A stretch of 64,000 nt of DNA. It comes from Streptomyces sp. man185 (GTDB taxonomy: Bacteria > Actinomycetota > Actinomycetes > Streptomycetales > Streptomycetaceae). The position numbers and the translations under genes were made by a program. The stretch spans positions 59,523-123,522 of the forward strand of contig NTHE01000017.1 of the NCBI GenBank assembly GCA_002551355.1, written 5' to 3'. Below the pieces are notes generated by a model. That model saw nothing but the letters and a program-made list of their open reading frames with translations, was not told where the DNA came from and did not search any database. Below are positions 38,139 through 49,101 of this stretch, in pieces; the stretch's first letter is position 1; each line of letters starts with the position of its first letter.

Positions 38139-38320
38139 GGCTGCCACCCTTCCTACGCTTGGTGCGACGTGTGCAGCCCGCCTACCCGCGAGCACCCGAG
38201 ATCACCCCGGGCGATACCGATTGGCGGAGCACCCCCCTGCTTGCGCTAATGTATGTGTCGCAGCGAACGCGCGCCGCCCGGCAGCCGCCAGGCAGGTACG
38301 ATTTCGAAGCAACGCCACAA

Positions 38321-38393
38321 TCCCCTGTAGCTCAATTGGCAGAGCAGCCGGCTGTTAACCGGCAGGTTACTGGTTCGAGTCCAGTCGGGGGAG
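38321..38393 (+). tRNA. tRNA-Asn (GTT)
   Basis: A 73-base cloverleaf: acceptor TCCCCTG/CGGGGGA, D-arm GCTC-GAGC, anticodon stem GCCGG/CCGGC around CTGTTAA with anticodon GTT, T-arm ACTGG-TTCGAGT-CCAGT, discriminator G. CCA is not encoded. It is the first of two nearly identical tandem copies. Confidence 0.97.
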
Positions 38394-38398
38394 CGCGA

Positions 38399-38471
38399 TC
38401 CCCTGTAGCTCAATTGGCAGAGCATTCGGCTGTTAACCGGAGGGTTACTGGTTCGAGTCCAGTCGGGGGAG
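38399..38471 (+). tRNA. tRNA-Asn (GTT), second copy
   Basis: Identical to the first copy except in the anticodon stem (TTCGG/CCGGA, still paired with one T-G pair) and the next base. It begins 5 bases after the first copy. A hairpin terminator follows 8 bases later. Confidence 0.97.
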
Positions 38472-38479
38472 CCAAACGG

Positions 38480-38503
38480 AAGAGGACCCCTCGGGGTCCT
38501 CTT
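38480..38503 (+). terminator. terminator of the tRNA-Asn pair
   Basis: AAGAGGACCCC/GGGGTCCTCTT (38480-38490 with 38493-38503) is followed by T. The tight loop and short T run make it a classical intrinsic terminator. Confidence 0.9.
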
Positions 38504-38705
38504 TCGCGTACCCGCCCATCCCGTTCCGGGACCTCGGGCGGACCTCCGGAGAGACTCTTTCGGGTCTCCTCGATCTTGCCTGCAACCGGGCAGCACGCAG
38601 CGACGTCCTCAAGATCAGGTGAAGTCGGCCAACCGAAGCGAGAGATCGTATGACCGGCTATGCTGCGGCAGACGGTGCGCACACTTGTACGCGCCACGCC
38701 GAAAC

Positions 38706-38779
38706 GGGGCGGTAGCTCAGCCGGTTAGAGCAGCGGACTCATAATCCGTCGGCCGTGGGTTCGAGTCCCACCCGCCCCA
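38706..38779 (+). tRNA. tRNA with CAT anticodon (Ile2 or elongator Met)
   Basis: A 74-base cloverleaf: acceptor GGGGCGG/CCGCCCC, D-arm GCTC-GAGC, anticodon stem GCGGA/TCCGT around CTCATAA, T-arm GTGGG-TTCGAGT-CCCAC, discriminator A. The CAT anticodon could be elongator Met or, after lysidine modification, Ile2. The sequence resembles the Ile2 type I remember from Streptomyces, but identity elements cannot be settled by eye. It lacks initiator features. Confidence 0.9.
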
Positions 38780-38785
38780 CCGAGC

Positions 38786-38817
38786 GTCCCCAGGCAGAAT
38801 CGTTCTGACCTGGGGAC
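38786..38817 (+). terminator. terminator after the CAT tRNA
   Basis: GTCCCCAGG-CAGAA/TTCTG-A-CCTGGGGAC forms a 14-bp stem with one bulged A, 6 bases after the tRNA. It also lies downstream of the minus-strand xdhC gene. Confidence 0.85.
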
Positions 38818-38892
38818 ACGTATTGCTCGTGAGCTTCGGGCGCCGGGCTAGACGGCGAAGCGTCGACCGAAGGACCCCCCGATTCGGCGGAG

Positions 38893-39703
38893 TCAGTCCC
38901 CCTCGGCCTCGAAGGCGCGCAGCAGATCGGCGGCGACGCTCACGGCAATCGTCGCGGGGTCCTTGCCGGTGATGTCGGCCAGCCCGATCGGGGTCTTGAT
39001 CCGGTCGATGGCGGCCTCGTCGTGACCGCCCTCTGCGAGGAGGCGTTTGCGGAACCGCTTCCACTTGGCCGCCGACCCGATCAGCCCGATGGAACCGAGG
39101 TGGGATGTCCGCAGGGCGGCGTCGCACAGAGCGGCGTCCTCGGCGTGATCATGCGTCATGATCAGGACATGCGTGCCGCGCGGCAGCTTGTCGAGGACCT
39201 CCTCGGGCAGCAGCGGAGTGTGGTGGACCCGGACCCCCGCCACCGCGTCCGCGAGGGGGGCGAGCCGCTCATCGGCGAGGAGGTCCGAGCGGCTGTCGAT
39301 CAGATGGAGGTCGAGGTCCTGGCGTGCCAGGACGCGCGCCAGTTCCATTCCGACGTGTCCGACGCCGAAGATCGCCACCGCCCGTACCACCGGAAGCGGT
39401 TCGAGCAGCACCGAGACCGTGCCGCCGCAGCACTGGACGCCGTGCCGGTTGGTCACCTTGTCGTTCAGCGCGAAATCCATCAGCTCCGGTCCGGCCGCGG
39501 AGGCGGTGATCATCTCCCGGGCCCGGTCGATCGTGACCGCCTCGACGTTGCCCCCACCGATCGAGCCCCAGGTCTCGCTCCGCCCCACGACGAGTTTCGC
39601 GCCGGCGTTACGAGGGGCGTGGCCGCGCACGGTCGCGACGGTCACCAGCACGCCGGCCTCCCGGCGTGCTCGCAGCCGTGCGACCGCGGCGAACCAGGTC
39701 TCG

Positions 39704-39711
<8 letters not shown>
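38893..39711 (-). CDS. xdhC: XdhC family protein (molybdenum cofactor maturation for xanthine dehydrogenase)
   Basis: A 272-residue XdhC/CoxI protein that binds molybdenum cofactor, helps its sulfuration and inserts it into xanthine dehydrogenase. The N-terminal domain has the Mo-co binding region (GSIGGGNVEAVTIDRAREM, GVQCCGGTVSVLLEPL with the paired cysteines), and the C-terminal domain is a Rossmann fold (VAIFGVGHVGMELARVL, HDHAEDAALCDAAL, IGLIGSAAKWKRF). The GTG at 39711 overlaps the end of xdhB by 8 bases, so it is co-translated with the enzyme it matures. Confidence 0.93.
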
Positions 39712-42117
<2,406 letters not shown>

Positions 42118-42121
<4 letters not shown>

Positions 42122-43572
42122 GAGGAAACCGCCTCGGTGGTGTGCGCGTACAGCTTCAGCAAGCTCTGGCCCAGCATCGCGGAGCGGTACGCGGCGCTGG
42201 CACGCTGATCGTTCAGCGGCGTGCCCTCCGCCCGCAGTACCCGCGCCGCGGCTTCGACGGTCTCCGCCGTCCACGGCCTGCCCTCCAGGGACGCCTCGGT
42301 GGAGAGGGCACGGATCGGGGTGGCGGCGACACCGCCCAGACCGATACGGGCCTTGCCGACGAGCCCGTCCTCGATCTCGATCGCGAAGGCGACCGCCACG
42401 CTGGAGATGTCGTCGAACCGCCGCTTGGCGATCTTGTGGAAGGCCACGACCTGCGAGAGCGGCAGCGGGACGCGTACCGCGCGGATCAGCTCGCCGGGAC
42501 GGCGCACGCTCTGCCGGTAGCCGGTGAAGTACTCCGCGAGGGGAACCAGGCGTTCACCGTCGGCGTCGGCGAGCACCACCGACGCCTCCAGTGCGAGGAG
42601 GACCGGCGGACTGTCGCCGATGGGGGAACCGGTCCCCAGATTGCCGCCGAGCGTCGCACCGTTGCGGATGAGCCGCGACGCGAACTGCGGGAAAAGCTCT
42701 GCCAGCAGCGGGACCCGGCCGTCGAGGCGGCGCTCGATCTCGGTGAGGGTCAGCGCCGCCCCGATCTCGATGGAGTCGGATCCGACGCGCAGCTCCCGCA
42801 GTTCGGGCAGCCGGTCGACGGCGATCACGCAATCCGCCCGGCGGGCGCGGATGTTCACCTCCACGCCCCAGTCGGTGGAGCCGGCGACCACCACCGCGTC
42901 GGGCCGCTCGCGCAGCAGCCGCAAGGTCTCGCCCAGGGTGTTCCTCCGCAGGAACGCGCTGCCGTCCTGGACGTACTCGGTGGCGACCGGCACGGGCGGG
43001 GACTGCTCACGACGCTGTGCGAGCGGGTCCTCTTCGGTGGGCGCGCCGACGGCGAACGCGGCATCGCGAATCGGGCGGTACCCGGTGCAGCGGCACAGGT
43101 TTCCGCTCAGCGCGTGCAGATCGAAGCCGTTCGGTCCGTGCTCCGGGTCGGTGTCGTCGGCCGGGTCCGCGTGCGCGCAGCGGTCGGGCCGGTAGTACTC
43201 GGCGGCCATGCTGCAGACGAACCCCGGTGTGCAGTAACCGCATTGGGAGCCGCCTCGGACCGCCATCTCCTCCTGCACCGGGTGCAGCGTGTCCGGTCGG
43301 CCGACGCCGGCGAGCCCCTCGGAGGTGACCACTTCCTGTCCGTCGAGCGCCGCGGCCGGCAGCAGACAGGCGTTGACCGCCACCCAGTCGGTGGGCTCGT
43401 TCGTCCCGGGACGGGCGACCAGGATCGCGCAGGCGCCGCACTCACCCTCGGCGCAGCCCTCCTTGGTCCCGGTGAGGCCGCGCTCGCGCAGAAAGTCCAG
43501 CACCGTGGTGTGGGGCGCGGCCGGTGAGATCGGTGCTTCGGTCCCGTTGACCGTGATGCGTGGCGCCGTCAC
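42118..43572 (-). CDS. xdhA: xanthine dehydrogenase small subunit (fused 2Fe-2S and FAD domains)
   Basis: A 484-residue electron-transfer subunit. The N-terminal plant-type ferredoxin domain binds one cluster (EGCAEGECGACAIL plus C69 in NACLLPA). The next helical domain binds the second (QCGYCTPGF, NLCRCTGYRPI). The FAD domain follows (VVVAGSTDWGV, LIRNGATLGGNLGTGSPIGD) and a CODH-type C-terminal domain. It starts with GTG 43572 and heads the minus-strand xdhABC operon. It is divergent from the purine permease operon, with 655 bases between. Confidence 0.95.
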
Positions 43573-44131
43573 GACAGGCCTGCGTTCCGGTGCGCGCTCG
43601 GTCGATTCATCATCTTCGTCACTTTCGGACAGCTCTCTTGATTCGTGCGCACCACAGGAGACGAGCGGGCGCGAAACGGCGCGCGACTGCTGGGCGCCGC
43701 GAAGAAAGGTGATGGAAAAAGGGGAGAACAGGGAAGCCGGAATGTGCCGCGAAAGGGCACAGGAGAAGGCGCGCGCTCAGCTGCCGTGCGCGATACGCCC
43801 CGGAACCCACGCGGTGCACTCGGCGAGGCGACCGAGATCGGAGTAGGTGAACATCAGCTGGTCGCCTCCTTTCGAGGCTGAGGGTCGGCGTTTACGGAAA
43901 ATTAGTGGTTGCCACCATGGAGGTCAAGGGGCCGCCCGGCGCCGAAGCCCGTCCGAGCGCCTTCCACGACCGCCGCCGCACCGTCGCCCGTCGCGCGCCT
44001 GCCGTCCGGTCCGCGAGCGCCCCGCACCCCGGATGCCGCACCCCGGAGGCCGTACCCAGAGGTCGTATACCGGAGGCCGCACCCCAGCGACACAGCTCTT
44101 GACGACGGTCGCGGGGCCTCCCCATACTGGC
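43573..44131. other. divergent intergenic region between xdhA and the permease gene
   Basis: No gene is supported; frames on both strands are Arg/Pro-rich. It should hold the xdhA promoter (minus) and part of the permease promoter (plus). Around 44024-44085 there are short imperfect direct repeats of GCACCCCGGA and CCGGAGGCC with about 14-15-base spacing. An AT-rich patch lies near 43890-43915. Confidence 0.45.
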
Positions 44132-44163
44132 GGCCAAATCGATTTGGCCACATCGCTTTGGCC
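44132..44163. promoter_or_regulatory. LacI-type operator upstream of the permease operon
   Basis: GGCCAAATCGATTTGGCC (44132-44149) is a perfect 18-bp palindrome with the central CG step typical of LacI-family operators. A second, partial copy of its right arm (TCGCTTTGGCC) ends 14 bases later at 44163. The LacI-family gene at 47839-48882 is the obvious candidate binder. Confidence 0.6.
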
Positions 44164-44227
44164 CTCCGTCCGGGGCCGGATCGCGGCTGATGTCCGAGCG
44201 TTCCCCCGCCCGAATGGGAGCACCGAC

Positions 44228-45733
44228 GTGTCCAGTCATCGCCAGCACGCACCCGGAGCTGAACAACAACCGCCGACGCCGGAGGCGGTCGCGCACGACG
44301 CCCCGCACGACTCCGCACATGGCGCCGCACACGACGCCCCGCACGATTCCGCACATGGCGCCGCACACGACGCCCCGCACGACACCGCACATGACGCCCC
44401 AGCCGTGCACCCCGTCGACGAGTCGCGCCCCCTCGGGCGGATCGTCCTCTTCGGGATCCAGCACGTACTCGTCATGGCCGCCACCCCCATCTCGGCGATC
44501 TTCCTGATGAGCGCCACCCTCCGGCTCGACGCCGGCCTGACCGTCAACCTGCTCTCCGCGGCGTTCGTGCTCTCCGGCGTCGGGTCGCTGATCCAGTCGC
44601 TGGGGCCGTGGAAGTTCGGCCCCCGGCTGCCGTTCGTGATGCTGCCCGGCGGCGCGCCGCTCATCCTGTTCATCGCCATCGCCGAGCAGCACGGCCTGCG
44701 TACCGCCACCGGCGCGGTCATCCTCACCGCGGCTTTCTACTTCGTCGTCCTGCCGGTCTTCTCGCGGCTGCTCAGGTTCTTCCCGGCCCTGGTCATCGGC
44801 ACCATGATCGTCATCGTCGGGGTCAACCTGGTGAAGGTCGGCGCGGTCCTCGTCACCGGCCGGCCCGGCGAGCCGGGGTTCGCGGACCCGACGAACCTCG
44901 CGCTCGGCATGGCGACGATCGGATTCACCGTCGCCTTCTACCTGCTGTTCACGGGAATCCTGCGGCAACTCGCCGTCATGCTCGGCCTGGTCGCCGGCAC
45001 CGTGCTGGCCGGGTTCCTCGGCAGCATCGACCTCGGTCGCGCCGGCGAAGGCGGTCTGTTCAGCGTGCCGGAACTGATGCCGTTCGGCTCACCCCAGTTC
45101 AGCCTGATCGCCGCGCTGCCGCTGATGCTCTACAGCCTCGCCTCCATGGCGGAGGCCACCGGCCAGACGGTCATCAACGCCGAGGCCGTCGGCAAGGAGG
45201 TCGACACCCGCACCGACGTCCCCAAGACGGTCCGCGGTGATGCGCTGACCTCCCTCTTCGGCGGGTTCTTCGGACTGCCCCTGATGGTGACCAGCGGCGA
45301 GAACATCGGGATCGTCCGTGTCACCGGCGTCCGCAGCCGCTACGTCACCGCCGCCGCCGGTGTGGTCCTCATCGTCATCGGGTTCCTCGCGCCGGTGACC
45401 CGCGCTATCAGTGTCGTCCCGTCCGCCGTGGTCGGCGGCACGGCCATGGTCGTCTTCGCGGTGATCACCGTGCTCGGCGTGCAGATGCTCGGCCGGTCCG
45501 ACCTCGACCAGCACACCAGCACGTTCATCTGCGCCGTCGCCCTCGCGCTGGGACTGCTGCCGATCCTCATCCCCGGCGTGTACGCCGACTTCCCGCCCAA
45601 CGTCCGCATCCTCCTCGAAAGCGGCGTCGCCGTCGGCGCGTTCGTCGCCGCCGTGCTCAACATCCTGTTCCACCACGTCAGGCCGCGCGTCGCCGCCCGG
45701 CTGTCCGCCTCACGCACGGAAAGCGACCGATGA
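44228..45733 (+). CDS. NCS2 (uracil/xanthine type) permease with His-rich N-terminal tail
   Basis: A 501-residue nucleobase transporter. The membrane core begins near residue 72 (RIVLFGIQHVLVMAATPISA) and includes the NCS2 signature region TSGENIGIVRVTGVRS (motif [QEP]-N-x-G-x4-T-[GR]), QTVINAEAVGKEVDTR, and about 12-14 helices. The first 60 residues form an unusual tail with histidine at every fourth position. GGGAG 7 bases before GTG 44228 supports this start; the upstream frame is low-complexity. The deaminase gene overlaps by 4 bases. With xdhABC divergent, xanthine, uric acid or guanine is the likely substrate. Confidence 0.9.
   Translation: MSSHRQHAPGAEQQPPTPEAVAHDAPHDSAHGAAHDAPHDSAHGAAHDAPHDTAHDAPAVHPVDESRPLGRIVLFGIQHVLVMAATPISAIFLMSATLRLDAGLTVNLLSAAFVLSGVGSLIQSLGPWKFGPRLPFVMLPGGAPLILFIAIAEQHGLRTATGAVILTAAFYFVVLPVFSRLLRFFPALVIGTMIVIVGVNLVKVGAVLVTGRPGEPGFADPTNLALGMATIGFTVAFYLLFTGILRQLAVMLGLVAGTVLAGFLGSIDLGRAGEGGLFSVPELMPFGSPQFSLIAALPLMLYSLASMAEATGQTVINAEAVGKEVDTRTDVPKTVRGDALTSLFGGFFGLPLMVTSGENIGIVRVTGVRSRYVTAAAGVVLIVIGFLAPVTRAISVVPSAVVGGTAMVVFAVITVLGVQMLGRSDLDQHTSTFICAVALALGLLPILIPGVYADFPPNVRILLESGVAVGAFVAAVLNILFHHVRPRVAARLSASRTESDR
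44291..44401 (+). repeat. three 36-bp in-frame repeats encoding the His-rich tail
   Basis: Three 36-base units encode AHDAPHDSAHGA-type dodecapeptides (residues 22-58 of the permease). His occurs at residues 23, 27, 31, 35, 39, 43, 47, 51 and 55. The nucleotide copies differ at only a few positions. Confidence 0.9.
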
Positions 45734-47148
45734 ACCAGCTCACCCGCGACCTCCTCGACTCCTCGGGCCCGCTCCTCCTGGTCCCCGATGCCGTGCTGCT
45801 GCCGGAAGGGCCCATCGACGGATACGCGGTCGTCGTCGCCGACGGCTGCTTCCGCGCCGTCGGACCAGCCGAGGAACTGGCGCGTACGCATCCGGGGCTC
45901 GACGCCGTAACGCTGCCCGGCCATCTCCTGATGCCCGGCTTCGTCGACGCCCACCACCATCTGACCCAGAGCTTCGGCTCCGCGCTCGCCTTCGGGGAGC
46001 CGTCGGAGATCTTCCGCAGGGTCTGGGTTCCGCTGGAAGGGGCGCTGGACGAGGAATCGGCCTATGCCGCGGCCAAACTGGCGGCGTTGGAGGCCCTGCG
46101 CGGCGGCTTCACCACCGTCGCCGACGCCGGTACGCGTGCCGGCGTGGACGTCGACGTCGTCGCGTCGGCCGCTCGTGACGCCGGAATCCGCTGCGTCCTC
46201 GGCCTCGTGTGCAACGACGTCGCCGACGACGCCGCGACCGCCGCCGAGGACTCCGCGAGCACCACCGCCGTCCTCGAGAGCGCCGAGAAGCACCTCGCCC
46301 GGTACGACGGCGATCCGCTGGTCCATGCCTCCCTCGCCGTCTCGATCCCCGAAGCGGCCACCTCGGCGGCCCTGCACCGCACCGCACGTCTCGCCGAGGA
46401 AGCCGGTGCGATCGTGCAGATCCACGTCAACGAGCATCTTGCCGGTGTCGAACGCTCCCTCGTACGCCACGGACTGCGCCCCCTCGAACACCTGCACAGG
46501 ATCGGCGCGCTCGGTCCCCAACTACTGGCCGCCCACGCCACTTTGCTCACCCCCCGGGAACTGACCCTGCTCGCCGACACCGGGACCGCCGTCAGCTACA
46601 ACCCGGTGGCCAGCGCCTGGAAGGGCAACGCGGTCGCCCCGGCCACCGCCATGGCCGAGCGCGGCATCCGCTTCGGGCTCGGCACGGACGGCACCCGCGG
46701 CGACGGGTTCCGGCTCGCGGACGCGGCCGAGTTCGCCCAGCGGATCGTCTATGGGCTGGCCACGGGGGACGCGTCGTGCGGCGCCGGCTGGACCTGGCTC
46801 GAACACGCCACCGCCGGCGGCGCCGACGCGGTCGGCCTCGGTGCGCGCACCGGCACGATCGCCGAGGGGCTGGCCGCCGACTTCCTCCTCGTCGACGTCA
46901 CCAACCCCGAGCTCGCGCTCTCCTGGGACGTGCCGTGGGAGCTGGTACGCCGAGGCAACCGCGACCAGATCACCGCCGTGTTCGTCGCCGGACACCTGCG
47001 GCTGTGGCGCGGCGCGCCCACCGGCTGGGACGGCCCCGCTTTCGTGCGGCAGGCGGCCGAACTGGCCGGCGCCGCCGTCGAAAGGGCGCCCATCACCCGG
47101 GTGCACCCCACGTCAACGGCGGCACGGCAGGGGAGCGCCGCACGGTGA
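45730..47148 (+). CDS. amidohydrolase, probable purine (8-oxoguanine/guanine-type) deaminase
   Basis: A 472-residue metal-dependent TIM-barrel deaminase of the TrzN/AtzB group. Metal and catalytic residues are in GFVDAHHHLTQSF (N-terminal HxH), VQIHVNEHLAG, LLAAHATLLT and FGLGTDGTRGD. The HHHLTQ pattern and the surrounding genes suggest deamination of 8-oxoguanine or guanine, feeding uric acid or xanthine to the pathway; S-adenosylhomocysteine or triazine deaminase is less likely. ATG 45730 overlaps the permease stop (ATGA), and its own stop overlaps the next gene (GTGA), so the three are translated as a unit. Confidence 0.85.
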   Translation: MNQLTRDLLDSSGPLLLVPDAVLLPEGPIDGYAVVVADGCFRAVGPAEELARTHPGLDAVTLPGHLLMPGFVDAHHHLTQSFGSALAFGEPSEIFRRVWVPLEGALDEESAYAAAKLAALEALRGGFTTVADAGTRAGVDVDVVASAARDAGIRCVLGLVCNDVADDAATAAEDSASTTAVLESAEKHLARYDGDPLVHASLAVSIPEAATSAALHRTARLAEEAGAIVQIHVNEHLAGVERSLVRHGLRPLEHLHRIGALGPQLLAAHATLLTPRELTLLADTGTAVSYNPVASAWKGNAVAPATAMAERGIRFGLGTDGTRGDGFRLADAAEFAQRIVYGLATGDASCGAGWTWLEHATAGGADAVGLGARTGTIAEGLAADFLLVDVTNPELALSWDVPWELVRRGNRDQITAVFVAGHLRLWRGAPTGWDGPAFVRQAAELAGAAVERAPITRVHPTSTAARQGSAAR

Positions 47149-47855
47149 GTACGGAAGCACTCGCGGTCCTCGCCGTCACGGTGGCCGTCGCCGCCTTCGT
47201 CCAGGGCAGCAGCGGCCTGGGCTTCGCCCTGATCGTCGCGCCCGTGGCCGGGATGCTCGACCCCGGTCTGCTCCCGGTGTTCGTCCTGGCGGCCATGATC
47301 CCGCTCAACCTGTACGTCGCCTGGCGCGAACGCGCCTCGATCGACCTGCGCGGCGCGGGCTGGATCACCGGGGCACGGCTGGCCGCAACGCCCGCCGGCC
47401 TCGCGCTGCTCTGGCTGATCCCGGACCGCAGCATCGGCCTGTTCGTCGGCATCGCGACCGTACTGGCGGCGGTCGTGAGCCTGGTCGCACCCGCCTTCAC
47501 CCCCGGGCGGGCGGCCTACCTCGGGGCGGGTGTGGTGACCGGACTCACGGAGACCGCGACCGGCGTCGGCGGCCCCCCGCTCGCGCTCGTCTACCAGCAC
47601 CGGCCGCCGGCCGAACTGCGCTCGACCGTCGCCGCCTGCTTCCTCGTCGGGGAAGTGGCCTCGCTGGGCCTGCTGTTCGCGACCGGGGAGGGCGAGCCCG
47701 GACACCTGGGTCTCGCGGTGGCGCTGCTGCCGGTGATCGCCGCGGGCGCGTGGCTGAGCCGGCTGGTGCACCACCGGCTGGACGCGCGCAGCATGCGACT
47801 GTGCGTACTCGTCTTCGCCCTGGTCTCCGGTCTGGTGCTCATGCTCGGGATGTGA
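47145..47855 (+). CDS. TSUP family permease in the purine operon
   Basis: A 236-residue TauE/SafE-type membrane protein: FVQGSSGLGFALIVAPVAGML in the first repeat and VTGLTETATGVGGPPLALVYQ in the second, with about 7-8 helices. Its GTG overlaps the deaminase stop by four bases. TSUP substrates are usually sulfonates or small organic anions. Its coupling to a purine deaminase suggests it exports or imports a purine breakdown anion, for example urate or a ring-opened product; this is inference. Its 3' end overlaps the convergent LacI gene by 17 bases. Confidence 0.85.
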   Translation: MSTEALAVLAVTVAVAAFVQGSSGLGFALIVAPVAGMLDPGLLPVFVLAAMIPLNLYVAWRERASIDLRGAGWITGARLAATPAGLALLWLIPDRSIGLFVGIATVLAAVVSLVAPAFTPGRAAYLGAGVVTGLTETATGVGGPPLALVYQHRPPAELRSTVAACFLVGEVASLGLLFATGEGEPGHLGLAVALLPVIAAGAWLSRLVHHRLDARSMRLCVLVFALVSGLVLMLGM

Positions 47856-48882
47856 TCCGCAGCGACGAGGCTCGCGGAACGACCCGCGGCTCGGGCGCCG
47901 TCGCCACCGGGGCGGCGGCGTCCTCGCCGCGCAGCCGGCCGAGCAGCAGTTCCACCGCGGCGGCCGCCGCACGGTCCAGATGAAGGTCCACGGCGGTCAG
48001 CGGCGGCTCGCAGGTGCGCGCACGCAGCCCGTCGTACCGGGTGACGACCATGACATCGCCCGGTACGGACCGCCCGCTGTCCTGGACCGCCCGCACCGCG
48101 CCCACCGCGAACGCGTCCACCAGCGCGCAGACCGCGTCGGTCTCGGGGTGCTCGGCCAGCAGGGCGGCACAGCTCTCGTACCCGGCCTGCTCGCCGCCCG
48201 CCTCCGGCGCGCTCGCCACGACGGGCGTCCAGCCGTACCGCTCGGCGACCCGCTCGTACGCGGCGAGCGCGTCGATCGACGAGTGGCGTGATCCGGAGCC
48301 GACGATCAACGCGGGCCGCCTGGCACCCTGCTCGCGCAGATGCGCGAACAGCAACTCGGCGACCAGCCCGCCGCGCAGATCGACGTATGGCGACGTGTCG
48401 TCCGGCGACACCGGCCGCCCGAGGGACACGTAGGGCAGGCCCCGTTCCCTCAACTGCGCCGCGGCGGCGTCGTTCACGTCCGGCTCGACGACGATGGCAC
48501 CGTCGATGTCGACGGAGTACAGCGCGGACCCCGACTGCACGGGCGGTACGAGGACCAGCGCGTAGCCGTGCAGCAACGCGCTCTCCGCGGCGGCGGCGGC
48601 GATCTCCATGTAGAACCCGAGCCGCGACGGCCCCCCGGCCACCGCGAACGGCATCGAGGAGGCGAGCGCGATGGCCTTCGCCTCTCCCCGGCGCAGCCGC
48701 TGGGCCCGCAGATTGGGCCGGTACCCGAGCTCGGCGGCCACTTGTTTGATGCGTTCCCTGGTCCGCGGATCGACCTTGCCGATCCCGTTGAGGGCGTGGG
48801 AGACCGTCGTACGCGAAACCTCGGCGAGCCGTGCGACATCGGCGATCGTCGGTGGACGCGAGCCGGAACCGGAGGTTCGCAT
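47839..48882 (-). CDS. LacI family transcriptional regulator
   Basis: A 347-residue repressor with a classic LacI N terminus (TIADVARLAEVSRTTVSHALNG, then VDPRTRERIKQVAAELGYRPN and a hinge helix AQRLRRGEAKAIALA). The ligand-binding domain is periplasmic-binding-protein-like (IDGAIVVEPDVND, LREQGARRPALIVGSGSRHSSI, ETDAVCALVDAFAVGAVRAV). The effector is unknown; its position points to a purine or its breakdown product. AAGGAG 8 bases before ATG 48882 fixes the start. A LacI-like palindrome precedes the permease operon at 44132. None was seen before this gene, so autoregulation is not supported. Confidence 0.9.
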   Translation of the reverse strand: MRTSGSGSRPPTIADVARLAEVSRTTVSHALNGIGKVDPRTRERIKQVAAELGYRPNLRAQRLRRGEAKAIALASSMPFAVAGGPSRLGFYMEIAAAAAESALLHGYALVLVPPVQSGSALYSVDIDGAIVVEPDVNDAAAAQLRERGLPYVSLGRPVSPDDTSPYVDLRGGLVAELLFAHLREQGARRPALIVGSGSRHSSIDALAAYERVAERYGWTPVVASAPEAGGEQAGYESCAALLAEHPETDAVCALVDAFAVGAVRAVQDSGRSVPGDVMVVTRYDGLRARTCEPPLTAVDLHLDRAAAAAVELLLGRLRGEDAAAPVATAPEPRVVPRASSLRITSRA

Positions 48883-49040
48883 CGACGGGCACTCCTTGCG
48901 GGCTGGGGACGGGGCACCCCATCTTCGCCCACCGTGCTCCCCGGGGCGGCGTTCCCCTGTGACGCCCACGGGGAGGAGAGCCCGCGGGGCCCCCGCGCGC
49001 CCCGGGGGCTCACGCACCACGCGCACCCGTGACGGCGGCG

Positions 49041-49069
49041 AGGCAGGGGCAGGGGCAGGGGCAGGCAGG
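49041..49069 (+). repeat. short GGGGCA hexamer repeat
   Basis: About four tandem AGGGGC/GGGGCA hexamers lie 33 bases before the MFS gene start. A simple repeat without known function; an imperfect 12-bp hairpin at 48977-49012 lies just left of it. Confidence 0.7.
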
Positions 49070-49101
49070 AGGTTCCGCGGCGGGCGCGGCTACCATCCCC
49101 T

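Noticed and set aside
38321..38471. Tandem 78-base direct repeat as a CRISPR-like or att repeat
   Set aside because: The two copies are complete tRNA-Asn genes; the repetition is explained.
43847..44227. Extended N terminus of the purine permease from 43847
   Set aside because: It would pass through the operator palindrome and low-complexity sequence; GGGAG before GTG 44228 gives a better start.
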